Positions 38,934 to 48,821 are shown, counted from the first letter of the stretch. The stretch is DNA of 64,000 nucleotides from Chryseobacterium aquifrigidense (GCF_006716485.1 NZ_VFPD01000003.1:124001-188000); one strand, 5' to 3'. Numbers and translations are program-made. Notes: generated by a model not told the origin, from the sequence alone.

Positions 38934-39702
38934 ATAGGCTCATCTTAGTAATGACAAGTGATAATGATGATCTGACATTAAGATTGCTGGCAGTAAAGCC
39001 ATTTCCTGTATCAAATTCAAATTTCTGACGGATCGTTGTTGGGGCAGCCAGTGTTAAAAAATAACTTCCCTGGTAGAATGTAAAAGAACTTGACAGCTGG
39101 CACATTCTGTTGGTTTCCGTAATGGTTGCACTCGTAGCAGAATTAATCAGATAAGAACGGGTACAGGTAAAATTTTGAGAAAGATACTGGGTGTTAGCCG
39201 TTCCGTTGTTATTATTTGCATTGCTGGAATCCACAGAATATCTTACAATATAAGTTCCGGCAGGCAGTGTAATAGTGGAATTATCTGTACCCAGTGATGC
39301 CCCTGCAATTTTATTGGAAGTTACTGCAAAGTTTCCTAATGTATTATTTGTGCTTCCGGTAGGAATAAGGACTCCCGGACTGATAAGCAGAGACATTATC
39401 TGAGGTTCTGAACCGGAAACTATAATACGCTGCCATTGATTTCTTACCCAAACATAATATCCTTTCGGATATGTTGAGGCTCCTCCGTTATTGTAGATCA
39501 TAAGCCCGTCTGTGGGATTCGCAACAGGCGTTGAAGTACTGTTCAGAACAAGCAGATCATATTGCGGAAAAAGCACTCCTTTATTGGATGAGTTAATGTC
39601 CAGAACACTGCTCGCATTGGGCGAGTTTGTATTAATACCAACTTGTGCATTTAAAAAAATGCTTAACAGTATCATACAGATTATGTAAATAGATGTTTTC
39701 AT
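38932..39702 (-). CDS. Secreted surface protein of the GINT type, copy 3
   Basis: The signal peptide MKTSIYIICMILLSIFLNA is followed at once by QVGINTNSPNASSVLDINSSNKGVLFPQ, the N-terminal block common to many flavobacterial exported proteins and tail-fibre-like adhesins. The rest of the 256 residues is beta-rich, Ser/Thr/Asn-rich and ends in a putative TNF- or collagen-head-like domain. No T9SS sorting signal is visible at the C terminus. It is the last of three tandem relatives on this strand. Confidence 0.75.
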   Translation of the reverse strand: MKTSIYIICMILLSIFLNAQVGINTNSPNASSVLDINSSNKGVLFPQYDLLVLNSTSTPVANPTDGLMIYNNGGASTYPKGYYVWVRNQWQRIIVSGSEPQIMSLLISPGVLIPTGSTNNTLGNFAVTSNKIAGASLGTDNSTITLPAGTYIVRYSVDSSNANNNNGTANTQYLSQNFTCTRSYLINSATSATITETNRMCQLSSSFTFYQGSYFLTLAAPTTIRQKFEFDTGNGFTASNLNVRSSLSLVITKMSL

Positions 39703-39713
39703 TGTGCAATTGA

Positions 39714-40535
39714 TTATTGATTAAGCGCTGATCTTTGAATATCAACTTTAGCGTTCGTGATGATGATTTCTCCGTTATTAGGAGCTGTTCCCCCGGATCC
39801 GTTCTGATAAGTTCCTCCTGCATCATGAGCAATGGCAGGAACTAAAAGAATAGGTGCTGCTGAAGTAGTCACAAAAGAGAAACTCATATTCAGCGTATGG
39901 GTCTTATTACCGGCAATTGATTGTGCGTTAATACTTATTGTTTTACCATATTGATTTCCGCTGGACGGATCAATGAGCTTTACAAGATACTGATGGAGAT
40001 GAACAGAAGTTCCTCCGATCCCTGCTGTAGTGCTTTCAAGAGCTGTTCTGATGTTCAGGCATACATTCACCAGATAACCGCTGTTTCCGGGAAGTGTGAT
40101 AATTCCCGTGGAAGTATTGTATAATGCTCCGATATCATTGGATACAACAGTAAAGGCAGCATCATTAAAATTTTTGTATGTACCGTTGGCGAGACCTCCA
40201 AGTATCGCATAATCAGAGGAGCGTTGAAGCATCATATAACTTACCAGGTTATACGTATCAGACAACTGAGTCCATCTGTTATTTTTCCAGATATAAAGAC
40301 CGGGACTGATGGAGTTTCCTTTATTGTACACCACCAGTCCTTCTGCCGGATTATTTACCGGAGAGCTATTACTCAATACATCTACAATATCCACTCTTGG
40401 AAGAAGTACTCCTTTATTGGTAATCTGTGAAACATCCAGAACAGCTGAGCTGTTGACTGAAGTTTTCCCAATAGCAACCTGTGCATATATGGTCTGGGCT
40501 ATAATCAATAATAGCAGGATATAACTTTTTTTCAT
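39714..40535 (-). CDS. Secreted surface protein of the GINT type, copy 2
   Basis: A 273-residue protein with signal peptide MKKSYILLLLIIAQTIYA and the block QVAIGKTSVNSSAVLDVSQITNKGVLLPRVDI. The segment NPAEGLVVYNKGNSISPGLYIWKNNRW matches the same position in copy 3. The C-terminal part is predicted as an all-beta head. It lies 11 nt ahead of copy 3 and 15 nt after copy 1, so the three form an operon. Surface or matrix role inferred from composition. Confidence 0.75.
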   Translation of the reverse strand: MKKSYILLLLIIAQTIYAQVAIGKTSVNSSAVLDVSQITNKGVLLPRVDIVDVLSNSSPVNNPAEGLVVYNKGNSISPGLYIWKNNRWTQLSDTYNLVSYMMLQRSSDYAILGGLANGTYKNFNDAAFTVVSNDIGALYNTSTGIITLPGNSGYLVNVCLNIRTALESTTAGIGGTSVHLHQYLVKLIDPSSGNQYGKTISINAQSIAGNKTHTLNMSFSFVTTSAAPILLVPAIAHDAGGTYQNGSGGTAPNNGEIIITNAKVDIQRSALNQ

Positions 40536-40550
40536 ATGTTGATTGTTTTT

Positions 40551-41654
40551 TTATAACTGAGATATTTTAATATAAGAACCGGTAGGAATTACATTCACAA
40601 GATCGTAGAATGTACTGTTTTGCATTCTTCCCAGACTCAACCGTAATGCGCCAATAATATTGGCATTGGCATTTGCAGGTACTGTATAGTAGAAAGACCA
40701 GGTCGCGAGGTGATTGGTACTTACTTTTGAAACAATAGGAACCTCTTTTCTGCTGACGCCTCCTCCGGTAAAGGTGTTGGATGAATTATTATAGGTGTCG
40801 CTGTAGAAATCTATAAAATATCCCATCAGATAATAAGTACTCCCTGTGAGTGGAGCAGTACCGTTCACTCCGGCTGGATTTTCCTGGGGGGAATTTAAAT
40901 TCAGATTCACTTCCACCAGATAGCTTCCCTGTGGAAGAATAAGGGAATATCCTCCTAAAGTGCTGGGGAGAACTTTAAATCCGCTGATGTTTGATACCCC
41001 TGAAACCGCAGGATTATTTACCATAAGCTGAGTGCTGGCACCCGCTATCGCATTGTCAAGAGCAGATAGCGATCCGGTAAAATCGAGATAGGCAACTTTA
41101 GGAGTGTTTTGTGCATCAATTGTGCTTTGCCATGAATTGGTTGTACTGTTAAAAAAATGAAGAGCTCTGTTGTTACCATTTGTTCCTCCGTTGAAACCAA
41201 TAAGTCCATTGGCGGGAGAGGTAACAGGGCTCGTTGTACTGGTAAGGCTGGCAATATTCAGGTTGGGAAATAATACTCCTTTATTACCTCCGGAAACGGT
41301 TACCGTAGGAGCTGTCGTATAGCCGCTACCTCCGTTGTTAATCGTTATCCCTGTAAGCTGACCATTGGAAATTACTGCTGTAGCACGCGCTTTTGAACCT
41401 CCGTTAACGACAGATCCTCCTCCATAAAAATTAATTGTTGGTGTGGAAGTATAACCACTACCTCCGTTGCTGATGGTAACCCCGGTAACAGCTCCTCCCG
41501 AAATGGCGGCAGTAGCTGTGGCAGGTGTTCCACTGAAGTTCTCAATGTGCAGAATTGCACTGGGGTCCGGTGTGGACGTGTTGATTCCTACACTTCCGCT
41601 TTGGGCAAATGCCACTGTCGCGAATAGTGTACTCACGAAATTAATAATTTTCAT
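40551..41654 (-). CDS. Secreted surface protein of the GINT type, copy 1, with GGSGYT repeats
   Basis: A 367-residue protein with a signal peptide and the SVGINTSTPDPSAILHIEN block. Unlike its neighbours it has an insert at about residues 45-125 with two tandem repeats of the form TGVTISNGGSGYTSTPTI and TGITINNGGSGYTTAPTV. This repeat is familiar from large secreted proteins of Bacteroidetes. The usual KGVLFPNLNIASL block then resumes. The C-terminal head is all-beta. It is the first gene of the three-gene set. Confidence 0.75.
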   Translation of the reverse strand: MKIINFVSTLFATVAFAQSGSVGINTSTPDPSAILHIENFSGTPATATAAISGGAVTGVTISNGGSGYTSTPTINFYGGGSVVNGGSKARATAVISNGQLTGITINNGGSGYTTAPTVTVSGGNKGVLFPNLNIASLTSTTSPVTSPANGLIGFNGGTNGNNRALHFFNSTTNSWQSTIDAQNTPKVAYLDFTGSLSALDNAIAGASTQLMVNNPAVSGVSNISGFKVLPSTLGGYSLILPQGSYLVEVNLNLNSPQENPAGVNGTAPLTGSTYYLMGYFIDFYSDTYNNSSNTFTGGGVSRKEVPIVSKVSTNHLATWSFYYTVPANANANIIGALRLSLGRMQNSTFYDLVNVIPTGSYIKISQL

Positions 41655-42153
41655 CTGTAGTATGTTTATGAAATAATTTTAATTAAATACTTGTGGAATA
41701 GGTATTAAATCAATTGAAAGGTACATAAAAAAAACAGTTATTCAATGTGGTATGCATAGAATTAAATCTATAAAATTGTATATTTATCAATAAAAAGTGA
41801 TATTTTATATTGTAAGTGTAATTGTTTATCACTTATTGTTGATAAAGTGTAATGGCATAAATACTTATGGTTGCTGTATTTAATCCGATGAACTTAAGTA
41901 AACTTAAATTTTTATAAAATTTTGCCCTTGTCAATTAATTAATTAGTTACCATTCAGTGAATTAAAAAAATAAAAAATTAACATTTTTATAAACAACTGT
42001 TTTACATTATCAATCATTTCAATGGTGTTCTATTGAAATTTTCCATGGTTTTTTGTTGTGTACTCAATAAGTGTTTTGAACGAAAAAATAACGTGTTAAA
42101 ATCGTTCCGGTTTTTAAAACTTTTCACGAAATTTGAAGTAAAATTTTAAAATT
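41655..42153. other. AT-rich divergent promoter region
   Basis: It holds the start region for the surface-protein operon on the minus strand and for mqo on the plus strand (TATAAAATTTTGC near 41914-41926). No ORF or RNA fold was seen. Confidence 0.5.
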
Positions 42154-43659
42154 ATGTCACAATCGCTTACAAGCAGAACACCGAAACCTAAATACGACGT
42201 TGTACTGATAGGCGGCGGAATCATGAGCGCCACTTTAGCAACGCTGCTTCATGAATTTGATCCAAATCTTGAAATCGCTATCTTCGAAAGACTCGGAAGA
42301 TTTGCCAAAGAAAGTACAGCTGCATGGAATAATGCCGGAACAGGACATTCCGCTTTTTGTGAGCTAAATTATACCCCTGAAAAACCAGACGGATCTGTTG
42401 ATATTACCAAAGCTGAAAGTATTGCAGAACAGTTTGAAATTTCAAAACAATTCTGGTCTTATCTGATTACCAAAGGATATATTCATGAACCCAAAGAATT
42501 TATCAATTCCTGTGCACATATGAGCCTGGTATTTGGAGAAAAAGATGCTGAATATCTTAGAAAACGTCATGATAAAATGGCAGAATCTGTCCTTTTTTCA
42601 GGAATGGAATTTTCTACAGATCACGAGAAACTGAAAGAATGGATTCCTCTGGTGATGAGCAAAAGAAATCAATCTGAAGTAATGGCTGCAACAAAGATGG
42701 ATATGGGAACAGATGTGAACTTCGGAACCCTGACAAGAAAAATGGGAAGACACCTTCTGGAAGATTCCAATGTTGAGGTTTTCTTATACCATGAAGTGAA
42801 AGATATCAGCCCGAGAGAAAACGGTACATGGGAAATGAAAGTGAAAGACAGAATTCACAGTCATAAACAGGAAGTGGTGGCAGATTTTGTATTTATCGGT
42901 GCAGGAGGATATGCGCTTCCTTTACTGGATAGTTCAGATATTAAAGAAAGTGAAGGATATGGTGGTTTCCCGGTCTCTGGCCAGTGGCTGGTAAGTCACA
43001 ATCAGGAGCTGGTAGAAAAGCACCATGCTAAAGTATACACGCAGGCTACGGTAGATGCCCCGCCAATGTCTGTTCCGCATCTGGATCTTAGAATCATTGA
43101 TGGGAAGAAAGCACTTCTTTTCGGACCTTTTGCAGGATTTTCAACTAAATTCCTGAGAGAGGGAAGCTATCTTGACCTTCCTGAAAGCGTAAATACCAAA
43201 AATTTAAAATCACTTTTCGGAGCATGGTGGCATAATATTCCACTAACAAAATATCTGATCCAGCAGGTTGCCATGACTAAGTCGCAGAGAATGCAGCATT
43301 TGAGAGAATTTATCAAGGATGCTAAAGAAGAAGACTGGGAATTGAAAGTAGCCGGACAGAGAGTTCAGATTATCAAAAAAGATGAAAAAGAAGGGGGTAA
43401 GCTGGAATTCGGAACTGAGGTGGTAGTGAACAAGAGCGGAACAATTGCTTCTCTATTGGGAGCTTCACCGGGTGCCTCCACTGCAGTTTATGCCATGCTG
43501 AATGTGCTGGAAAAATGTTTCCCGGAAAAACTACATGGAGAATGGAAAGGAAAGTTACTTGAAATGATCCCTTCTTACGGACAAAAACTGGCCGAAAACC
43601 CAGAACTGACCCATGAAGTAAGAAATTACACCAAAGAAAAACTAGAATTAGAATATTAA
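42154..43659 (+). CDS. mqo: Malate:quinone oxidoreductase
   Basis: A 501-residue FAD enzyme. The dinucleotide-binding motif is VVLIGGGIMSATLATLL, followed by AAWNNAGTGHSAFCELNYTPE, the Mqo signature for FAD and substrate contacts. VFIGAGGYALPLLDSSDI, GGFPVSGQWLV and LFGPFAGFSTKFL are further family blocks. The C-terminal GASPGASTAVYAML is also conserved. It oxidises malate to oxaloacetate and passes electrons to quinone at the inner membrane. It appears monocistronic; a strong hairpin lies downstream. Confidence 0.95.
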   Translation: MSQSLTSRTPKPKYDVVLIGGGIMSATLATLLHEFDPNLEIAIFERLGRFAKESTAAWNNAGTGHSAFCELNYTPEKPDGSVDITKAESIAEQFEISKQFWSYLITKGYIHEPKEFINSCAHMSLVFGEKDAEYLRKRHDKMAESVLFSGMEFSTDHEKLKEWIPLVMSKRNQSEVMAATKMDMGTDVNFGTLTRKMGRHLLEDSNVEVFLYHEVKDISPRENGTWEMKVKDRIHSHKQEVVADFVFIGAGGYALPLLDSSDIKESEGYGGFPVSGQWLVSHNQELVEKHHAKVYTQATVDAPPMSVPHLDLRIIDGKKALLFGPFAGFSTKFLREGSYLDLPESVNTKNLKSLFGAWWHNIPLTKYLIQQVAMTKSQRMQHLREFIKDAKEEDWELKVAGQRVQIIKKDEKEGGKLEFGTEVVVNKSGTIASLLGASPGASTAVYAMLNVLEKCFPEKLHGEWKGKLLEMIPSYGQKLAENPELTHEVRNYTKEKLELEY

Positions 43660-43672
43660 CATCAATAATGAA

Positions 43673-43701
43673 CAATGAGTAATAGCCTTTATTACTCATT
43701 G
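43673..43701. terminator. Perfect palindrome after mqo
   Basis: CAATGAGTAATA and TATTACTCATTG form a perfect 12-bp stem with a 5-nt loop. It belongs to the same ATTACTCATT repeat family as 2868 and 3027. It may serve as a terminator although no T run follows. Confidence 0.5.
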
Positions 43702-43726
43702 CTCATTCCTCATTATTTATAAAAAG

Positions 43727-44128
43727 GTGGAAGAAGTAATTGTAAAACCAGTCATTGCAAAGGAAATCCTGGAATCTCTTCAGGCAAAAACAGAAGAGGA
43801 GAGGCAGGTTATTGTACATTGCTGTTTTCCCGCATCACCGTTTCTGGGAAACCTGATCAGGATCTGGCATTCAACCTATCTTTTTGACAACCAGTCTGAG
43901 CATAGAAGCAAAATGATTCATGCGGAAAATATTTCAATTTCACCATACTGGACACCGGTTCCCTTTATGAAAGACTTTTGGTTTACCCTGATCTTTTCCG
44001 GGCTTCCGAAAGATTGTAAAAGTTTTGATCTGAAAGAAGTAATTCCTGAGGAAGGAGGCTTTTTTGTAGAATCAATCAAGAGAAATTCTTCCGACGTGTA
44101 CCGCGTGAAAATATCAGAATCTTATTAA
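43727..44128 (+). CDS. Uncharacterised protein (133 aa)
   Basis: A GTG start is used. The protein has no signal peptide and no domain that I recognise. Notable are VIVHCCFPASPFLGNLIRIWHSTYLFD and PYWTPVPFMKDFWFTLIFSGLPKDCKSFDLKEVIPEEGGFFVESIKRN. Aromatic and acidic residues dominate. It stands one base before the aadS-like gene, so the two are coupled; the neighbour gives no hint of its role. Confidence 0.7.
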   Translation: MEEVIVKPVIAKEILESLQAKTEEERQVIVHCCFPASPFLGNLIRIWHSTYLFDNQSEHRSKMIHAENISISPYWTPVPFMKDFWFTLIFSGLPKDCKSFDLKEVIPEEGGFFVESIKRNSSDVYRVKISESY

Positions 44129-44129
44129 T

Positions 44130-44996
44130 ATGAAAGTAAGGGAAGAAAAGCTGAAACAGATTATTCACTGGGCTGAAAACAATCCTGATATTCGTGCTGT
44201 TCTTCTTACCAGCTCATTGGTAAATCCTTATGCACCCGTAGATGATTTTAGTGATCTTGATGTAGAACTTGTTTTTGATAACAGATTATTCTATGAATCA
44301 GAAAATGAATGGATCAGACTCTTTGGTGAGCCTATTTCCATGATTGAAGAAGATGAGAGTGTTTTTGACGGAAAACATGCCATGAAAATGGTTTTGTATA
44401 AAGACCATGTGAAGGTTGACTTTAAGCTGTATCAGGTAACGGAATTTATTGAAGAAATTAAAGAAGAAAACCTTCCTGAAGACTGGGATGTAGGATACCA
44501 GGTTTTAATAGATAAAGATAATTTGACTGAAAAGCTGAAAGAACCAACGTATCAGTCAGTCATGATTCAGAAACCATCTGAAAAGGAATTTAAGCAGCTG
44601 ATGAATGACTTCTGGTGGGATACAACCTATGTTGCAAAATGCCTCAAGCGCGGAGATATTTTTTATGCCAAATTTATGTCTGAAAATATTCTTCGTACAG
44701 ATTATCTCGTTCCTTTGATTGAATGGTATATTGCCGGAAATCATAACTGGAATACGATCACAACCAATAAACACGGAAGACTTTTCAAAAAATACCTGTC
44801 CGCTGATTTGTGGAGCAAGGTGGAAAAAACTTTCTCCGGAAGCGATATTGAAGAAAACTGGAAAGCTTTATTGGAATGTGCCGACCTGGTACATGAACTG
44901 GGGACTTCATTGGCAGAAAAACTTCATTTTATCTATCCTGCAAAACTGGAAAAAGATATCAGGAACTATCTTGAGGAAGTGAAGGCAATGCCTTAA
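44130..44996 (+). CDS. aadS: AadS-like aminoglycoside 6-adenylyltransferase
   Basis: A 288-residue ANT(6)-type nucleotidyltransferase. The catalytic motif is LLTSSLVNPYAPVDDFSDLDVELVF, giving the S-x-x-x-x-D-x-D arrangement, and VKVDFKLYQ supplies the third acid. Conserved C-terminal blocks NDFWWDTTYVAKCLKRGDIFYAKFMSE and HGRLFKKYL fit AadS from memory. It adenylylates streptomycin in characterised relatives. This copy appears chromosomal, with codon use like its neighbours and no mobile element near, so it is probably intrinsic. Confidence 0.88.
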   Translation: MKVREEKLKQIIHWAENNPDIRAVLLTSSLVNPYAPVDDFSDLDVELVFDNRLFYESENEWIRLFGEPISMIEEDESVFDGKHAMKMVLYKDHVKVDFKLYQVTEFIEEIKEENLPEDWDVGYQVLIDKDNLTEKLKEPTYQSVMIQKPSEKEFKQLMNDFWWDTTYVAKCLKRGDIFYAKFMSENILRTDYLVPLIEWYIAGNHNWNTITTNKHGRLFKKYLSADLWSKVEKTFSGSDIEENWKALLECADLVHELGTSLAEKLHFIYPAKLEKDIRNYLEEVKAMP

Positions 44997-44998
44997 TT

Positions 44999-46579
44999 TC
45001 AGGCAAACTCATTCTTTCTGATAAGATTTTCTATACAGTATTCTGCAATGGCTGTAATGGTAATAAAGGGATTAACACCAATGGTTCCCGGAATTAACGA
45101 GCCATCCAAAACATACAGGTTCTCGTGATCTTTCAGCTTTCCATATTCGTTGGTAGCTTCATTAAGGACACATCCACCAAGCGGATGATAACAGATATCT
45201 GCTCCAAAACCATTGTCGAAAAGAAGATGGCTTCTGGTACCCCCATTAGCTTTATTCATTTTCCGGATAAAATATTGGGCATTTTCTCTCATTTTGAGAG
45301 TATTACTTTCATTCCAGTTTAATGTCAGAGATTGGCTGGTTTTATTGTAAAAAACATCTCCTTTTTTATCAACCCTGTTAATCAGCAGATACAAAGCAGT
45401 AGCAACATCCATTCCCATTGGAAGAGGAGCAATTTCTGTGAAAAACGGATGTTCAGGATTATCCCAGTTATCAATTCCTCCTACCGGAATAGTGGATTGC
45501 TTAGCTCCGGTACCGCCGGACAAAGGCTTAACCCAGTTTCTCCCAGTCATAAAATTTCCGTTATTTCCCCAGTTTTTGCCAATCTTTTCATGGATAGGAA
45601 ACCCGTTTTCTGCATTGGATTGTAACAGCAGCTGTAAAGTGCCCATTGTTCCTGCAGAAAGAATAAGTTTTTTGCAGGTGAAAACTTTGTCCGCAATCAG
45701 AGCTCCCGAAGTATCGGTCTGCTGCACATTTAATGTATAACTTTTGTCATCATTCAGTTGAATGGTCTGAACACGGTGAAGATCAAGAATTTCCAGATTT
45801 CCGGTTTCCATTGCTTTTCTGAGATAGGTTTTATCTAAACTGTTTTTCCCATGATTATTTCCATAAATCACTTCAGTATTGAGCGCAGAACGGGGAACTT
45901 CATTCCGGAATTCTTTTTCCATGTATTTAAAATCATACACATTCGGAACCCGGATGGTTTTAAACCCGGCTTTATGAGCTTCTTCTTCACCTACCCGCGT
46001 AAATTTATAATAAGGACAGTCTTTCAGAAACTGTTCATTAATCACGTTTACTTTAAGCTCTTCCCGAACCAGAGGAAAGTAATGGCTATAAAATTTTTCA
46101 GCATCAAGATCAGGGAAAACCTCTTTGAAATAGCTCTCCTTAGGAGTAACAGCCATTCCGCCATTCACCAGAGAACCTCCGCCTACCCCTCGTCCTACCC
46201 AGATTTTAATATGATCAAAATCCAGACGGTCCAGTGTTCCGGTAAAAGGAGTCAGAGAAAAAATATTCATAAAAGGAGCAATGCTTTTGGTTTTCAGCCA
46301 TGCAGAACTTTTACCGGGCTTCAGCAGATTGGAAAACGGAATTCCTGCTTTTTCCCAGTTAAGACCCATCTCCAGCAGTACCACTTTTTTTCCGGCTTCA
46401 CAAAGGCGGAGGGCAGATACCGCACCTCCATATCCACTGCCAATAATAACAATCGGAACATCACGATAGTCCTTTATCTTATTGTTTCTTCTTTCCGCAG
46501 CATGAAATAACTCAGATTGAAGAAAGTAAAATCCTGATATTGCCAAAACACCGGTCTTAATGAAGCTTTTTCTGTCCAT
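44999..46579 (-). CDS. GMC-family oxidoreductase
   Basis: A 526-residue flavoprotein. The N terminus MDRKSFIKTGVLAISGFYFLQS resembles an export signal. The FAD motif is VPIVIIGSGYGGAVSALRLCEAGKKVVLLE; GRGVGGGSLVNGGMAVTP is the second FAD contact. The C-terminal GFGADICYHPLGGCVLNEATNEYG and LYVLDGSLIPGTIGVNPFITITAIAE carry the HPLGG and NP segments, with the likely catalytic His. It resembles cholesterol oxidase-type members of the GMC group. Substrate unknown. It is convergent with aadS, separated by two bases. Confidence 0.85.
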   Translation of the reverse strand: MDRKSFIKTGVLAISGFYFLQSELFHAAERRNNKIKDYRDVPIVIIGSGYGGAVSALRLCEAGKKVVLLEMGLNWEKAGIPFSNLLKPGKSSAWLKTKSIAPFMNIFSLTPFTGTLDRLDFDHIKIWVGRGVGGGSLVNGGMAVTPKESYFKEVFPDLDAEKFYSHYFPLVREELKVNVINEQFLKDCPYYKFTRVGEEEAHKAGFKTIRVPNVYDFKYMEKEFRNEVPRSALNTEVIYGNNHGKNSLDKTYLRKAMETGNLEILDLHRVQTIQLNDDKSYTLNVQQTDTSGALIADKVFTCKKLILSAGTMGTLQLLLQSNAENGFPIHEKIGKNWGNNGNFMTGRNWVKPLSGGTGAKQSTIPVGGIDNWDNPEHPFFTEIAPLPMGMDVATALYLLINRVDKKGDVFYNKTSQSLTLNWNESNTLKMRENAQYFIRKMNKANGGTRSHLLFDNGFGADICYHPLGGCVLNEATNEYGKLKDHENLYVLDGSLIPGTIGVNPFITITAIAEYCIENLIRKNEFA

Positions 46580-46710
46580 GAGCTTTGTTTTTCAAAAAGT
46601 ATGCTAGATATGCAGGTGCTTATTTTATTTATTACAGATTATATTTTTTTATTACAATTTTAACTTTTATTGTTTCGGAAATTCATAGTTTTACTTATAA
46701 TTTTAAATTC

Positions 46711-47328
46711 ATGAAAAAATATATAATACTCTTTCTGCTTCTTCCACTATGGTTTTTTTCTCAGAAAAAGATGTCAAAGGAAGAGAAAGAGGTCCAGAAA
46801 TTTCAGAAAGAACTGAATGCGGAATATCTTAATCCAAAAGAGACTCCGTTAAGAGGTGATAATTTAAAAAATTTTAAGGGGCATCCTTTCTTTCCTTTTA
46901 ATGCTAAGTACAGGATTACGGCAGAATTTGTTAAGTCGAAGGATACGCAGCCTTTTGAACTTCCCACATCTTCAGGCAAAACAAAAATGTATCAGGAATA
47001 TGGAAAAGCAACCTTTACATTGGATGGAAAACCTTATACTGTAACGTTATATCAGAGTCTGGATTTAATTAAACAGGAAAAATACAAAAACTATCTTTTC
47101 CTTCCGTTCCGTGATGCCACCAATGAAAAAGAAACCTATGGAGGAGGAAAATACATGGATCTTACCATCCCGAAAGGAAATACCATTGTGCTTGATTTCA
47201 ATCAATCCTATCATCCTTTCTGTGCTTACAACGCTTATGATTACAATTGCCCTATTGTTCCGGAGGAAAATAAACTTCCCGTGGAAATCCGTGCAGGAGT
47301 AATGTATGAAGATATCTACCATCACTGA
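46711..47328 (+). CDS. DUF1684 protein, exported
   Basis: The ATG at 46711 gives 205 residues. The signal peptide is MKKYIILFLLLPLWFFS. The conserved DUF1684 elements are GHPFFPFNAKYRITAEF, FLPFRDATNEKETYGGGKYMDL and the C-terminal NQSYHPFCAYNAYDYNCPIVPEENKLPVEIRAG, with two invariant Cys. The family's activity is not known. It is five bases ahead of a GNAT gene, likely one transcript. Confidence 0.88.
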   Translation: MKKYIILFLLLPLWFFSQKKMSKEEKEVQKFQKELNAEYLNPKETPLRGDNLKNFKGHPFFPFNAKYRITAEFVKSKDTQPFELPTSSGKTKMYQEYGKATFTLDGKPYTVTLYQSLDLIKQEKYKNYLFLPFRDATNEKETYGGGKYMDLTIPKGNTIVLDFNQSYHPFCAYNAYDYNCPIVPEENKLPVEIRAGVMYEDIYHH

Positions 47329-47333
47329 TACTT

Positions 47334-47807
47334 ATGATACATTTAGCATTCTTTAAACCAGAAGATCGTTCCGGAGTCAGCTATGCTTTGGATGAAAATC
47401 AGATGAGATTTACAGCGACTGCTCAGCAGGCTTTACAAAGTATCAGTGAACGGGATGATAACGATGCATTTCCCGTAACTATATTTTACAACGATCAGCC
47501 TGCTGGTTTTTTTGTACTTGATTTTGGGAAAGATAAACTCGAACTTACAGATAATGAAAACTCAGTTTTATTACGTTCTTTATCTGTGAATCCGCAAATG
47601 CAGGGCAAAGGAATTGGAAAAGCTGCAATGCTGGAAGTGGGAGATTTTGTCAGAAACCACTTCAATAGCTGTGATGAAATTGTCCTCGCTGTAAACCAGA
47701 AAAATGACTCTGCTTACCATATTTACCTTCAGGCAGGATACATTTACGATGGTAAAACGAGGATCGGAAGAAGCGGCCCTCAATACCTGATGCACAAAAA
47801 ACTTTAA
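47334..47807 (+). CDS. GNAT-family N-acetyltransferase
   Basis: A 157-residue GNAT protein. The acetyl-CoA-binding motif A is LLRSLSVNPQMQGKGIGKAAMLEV (Q-x-x-G-x-G), followed by IVLAVNQKNDSAYHIYLQAGYIYDG, motif B with the common N-x-x-A-x-x-x-Y-x-x-x-G-Y. The N-terminal part (FKPEDRSGVSYALD) is typical for small-molecule or peptide acetyltransferases. The substrate is not predictable. Confidence 0.88.
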   Translation: MIHLAFFKPEDRSGVSYALDENQMRFTATAQQALQSISERDDNDAFPVTIFYNDQPAGFFVLDFGKDKLELTDNENSVLLRSLSVNPQMQGKGIGKAAMLEVGDFVRNHFNSCDEIVLAVNQKNDSAYHIYLQAGYIYDGKTRIGRSGPQYLMHKKL

Positions 47808-47880
47808 TAAAATTTTAAAATCATAATTTTTTATCTGCTGGAATCTTTCCATAACTTTGAGTAACATCAAATTACAAAAC

Positions 47881-48690
47881 ATGGAAATATCACTTCAGAA
47901 TCAGGTGGCTATAGTCACAGGAGCTTCCAGTGGAATCGGTTCGGGAATTGCGAAATCATTGGCTGCAGCTGGAGCAACAGTCATCGTCAACCATTCTTCA
48001 GAAAGATCTACGGAAGAAGCTAAAGCTGTATTAAAAGAAATAACGGATGCCGGAGGTAAGGGAATGACCTATCAATGTGATGTTTCCAAAGAAGATCAGG
48101 TAGTCAGGATGTTTCAGGATGTCATTGCTGAATATCAGACTGTAGATATTCTGATCAATAATGCAGGCATTCAAAAGGATGCAAAATTCACTGAAATGAC
48201 ATTGGATCAATGGAATGCTGTCATCGGAGTCAACCTGACGGGACAATTTCTATGCGCCAGAGAAGCTATTAAAGAATTTCTGAGAAGAGGAATAGACCCT
48301 TCAAGGTCCGCAGCATGTGGAAAAATCATTCATATCAGTTCGGTACACGAAATTATTCCGTGGGCGGGACATGCGAATTATGCTTCCAGTAAAGGGGCCA
48401 TCAGAATGCTGATGCAAACCCTTGCTCAGGAATATGGGGCCAACAAGATCCGTGTCAATTCCATTTGTCCGGGGGCTATTCAAACCCCTATTAATAAGAA
48501 TGCGTGGGATACTCCGGAAGCCCTTAATTCTCTTCTGAACCTTATTCCTTATAACAGAATCGGACAACCGCAGGATATCGGAAACCTAGCCGCGTTCCTT
48601 GCCAGTGACCTTGCAGATTATATCACCGGAACCAGCATCTTTGTGGATGGTGGAATGACTACGTTTGAGAGTTTTTCTACCGGAGGGTAG
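47881..48690 (+). CDS. SDR-family dehydrogenase (glucose 1-dehydrogenase-like)
   Basis: The ATG at 47881 gives 269 residues. Classical SDR motifs: VAIVTGASSGIGSGIA, INNAGIQ, the catalytic Ser and YASSK (Tyr-x-x-x-Lys), and PGAIQTPIN. The residues after the second beta strand (NHSSERS) suggest NADP(H) use. The C-terminal GTSIFVDGGMT closes the fold. The next gene is a GH63-like glycosidase, so the pair may act in sugar use. Confidence 0.9.
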   Translation: MEISLQNQVAIVTGASSGIGSGIAKSLAAAGATVIVNHSSERSTEEAKAVLKEITDAGGKGMTYQCDVSKEDQVVRMFQDVIAEYQTVDILINNAGIQKDAKFTEMTLDQWNAVIGVNLTGQFLCAREAIKEFLRRGIDPSRSAACGKIIHISSVHEIIPWAGHANYASSKGAIRMLMQTLAQEYGANKIRVNSICPGAIQTPINKNAWDTPEALNSLLNLIPYNRIGQPQDIGNLAAFLASDLADYITGTSIFVDGGMTTFESFSTGG

Positions 48691-48821
48691 AGAAATTCGA
48701 AGTTCAACGTTTAATGTTCAAGGTTTAATGTTCAAAATTTAGTTTAAAGTTTTGAGGTTGTTCTCAGAGATTGAAACGAAATTAAATATTGCTCATTACT
48801 CATTACTCATAATTATCGCTT

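Noticed and set aside
44130..44996. Recently acquired resistance gene
   Set aside because: Composition is like that of its neighbours and there is no mobile element, integron site or plasmid gene nearby.
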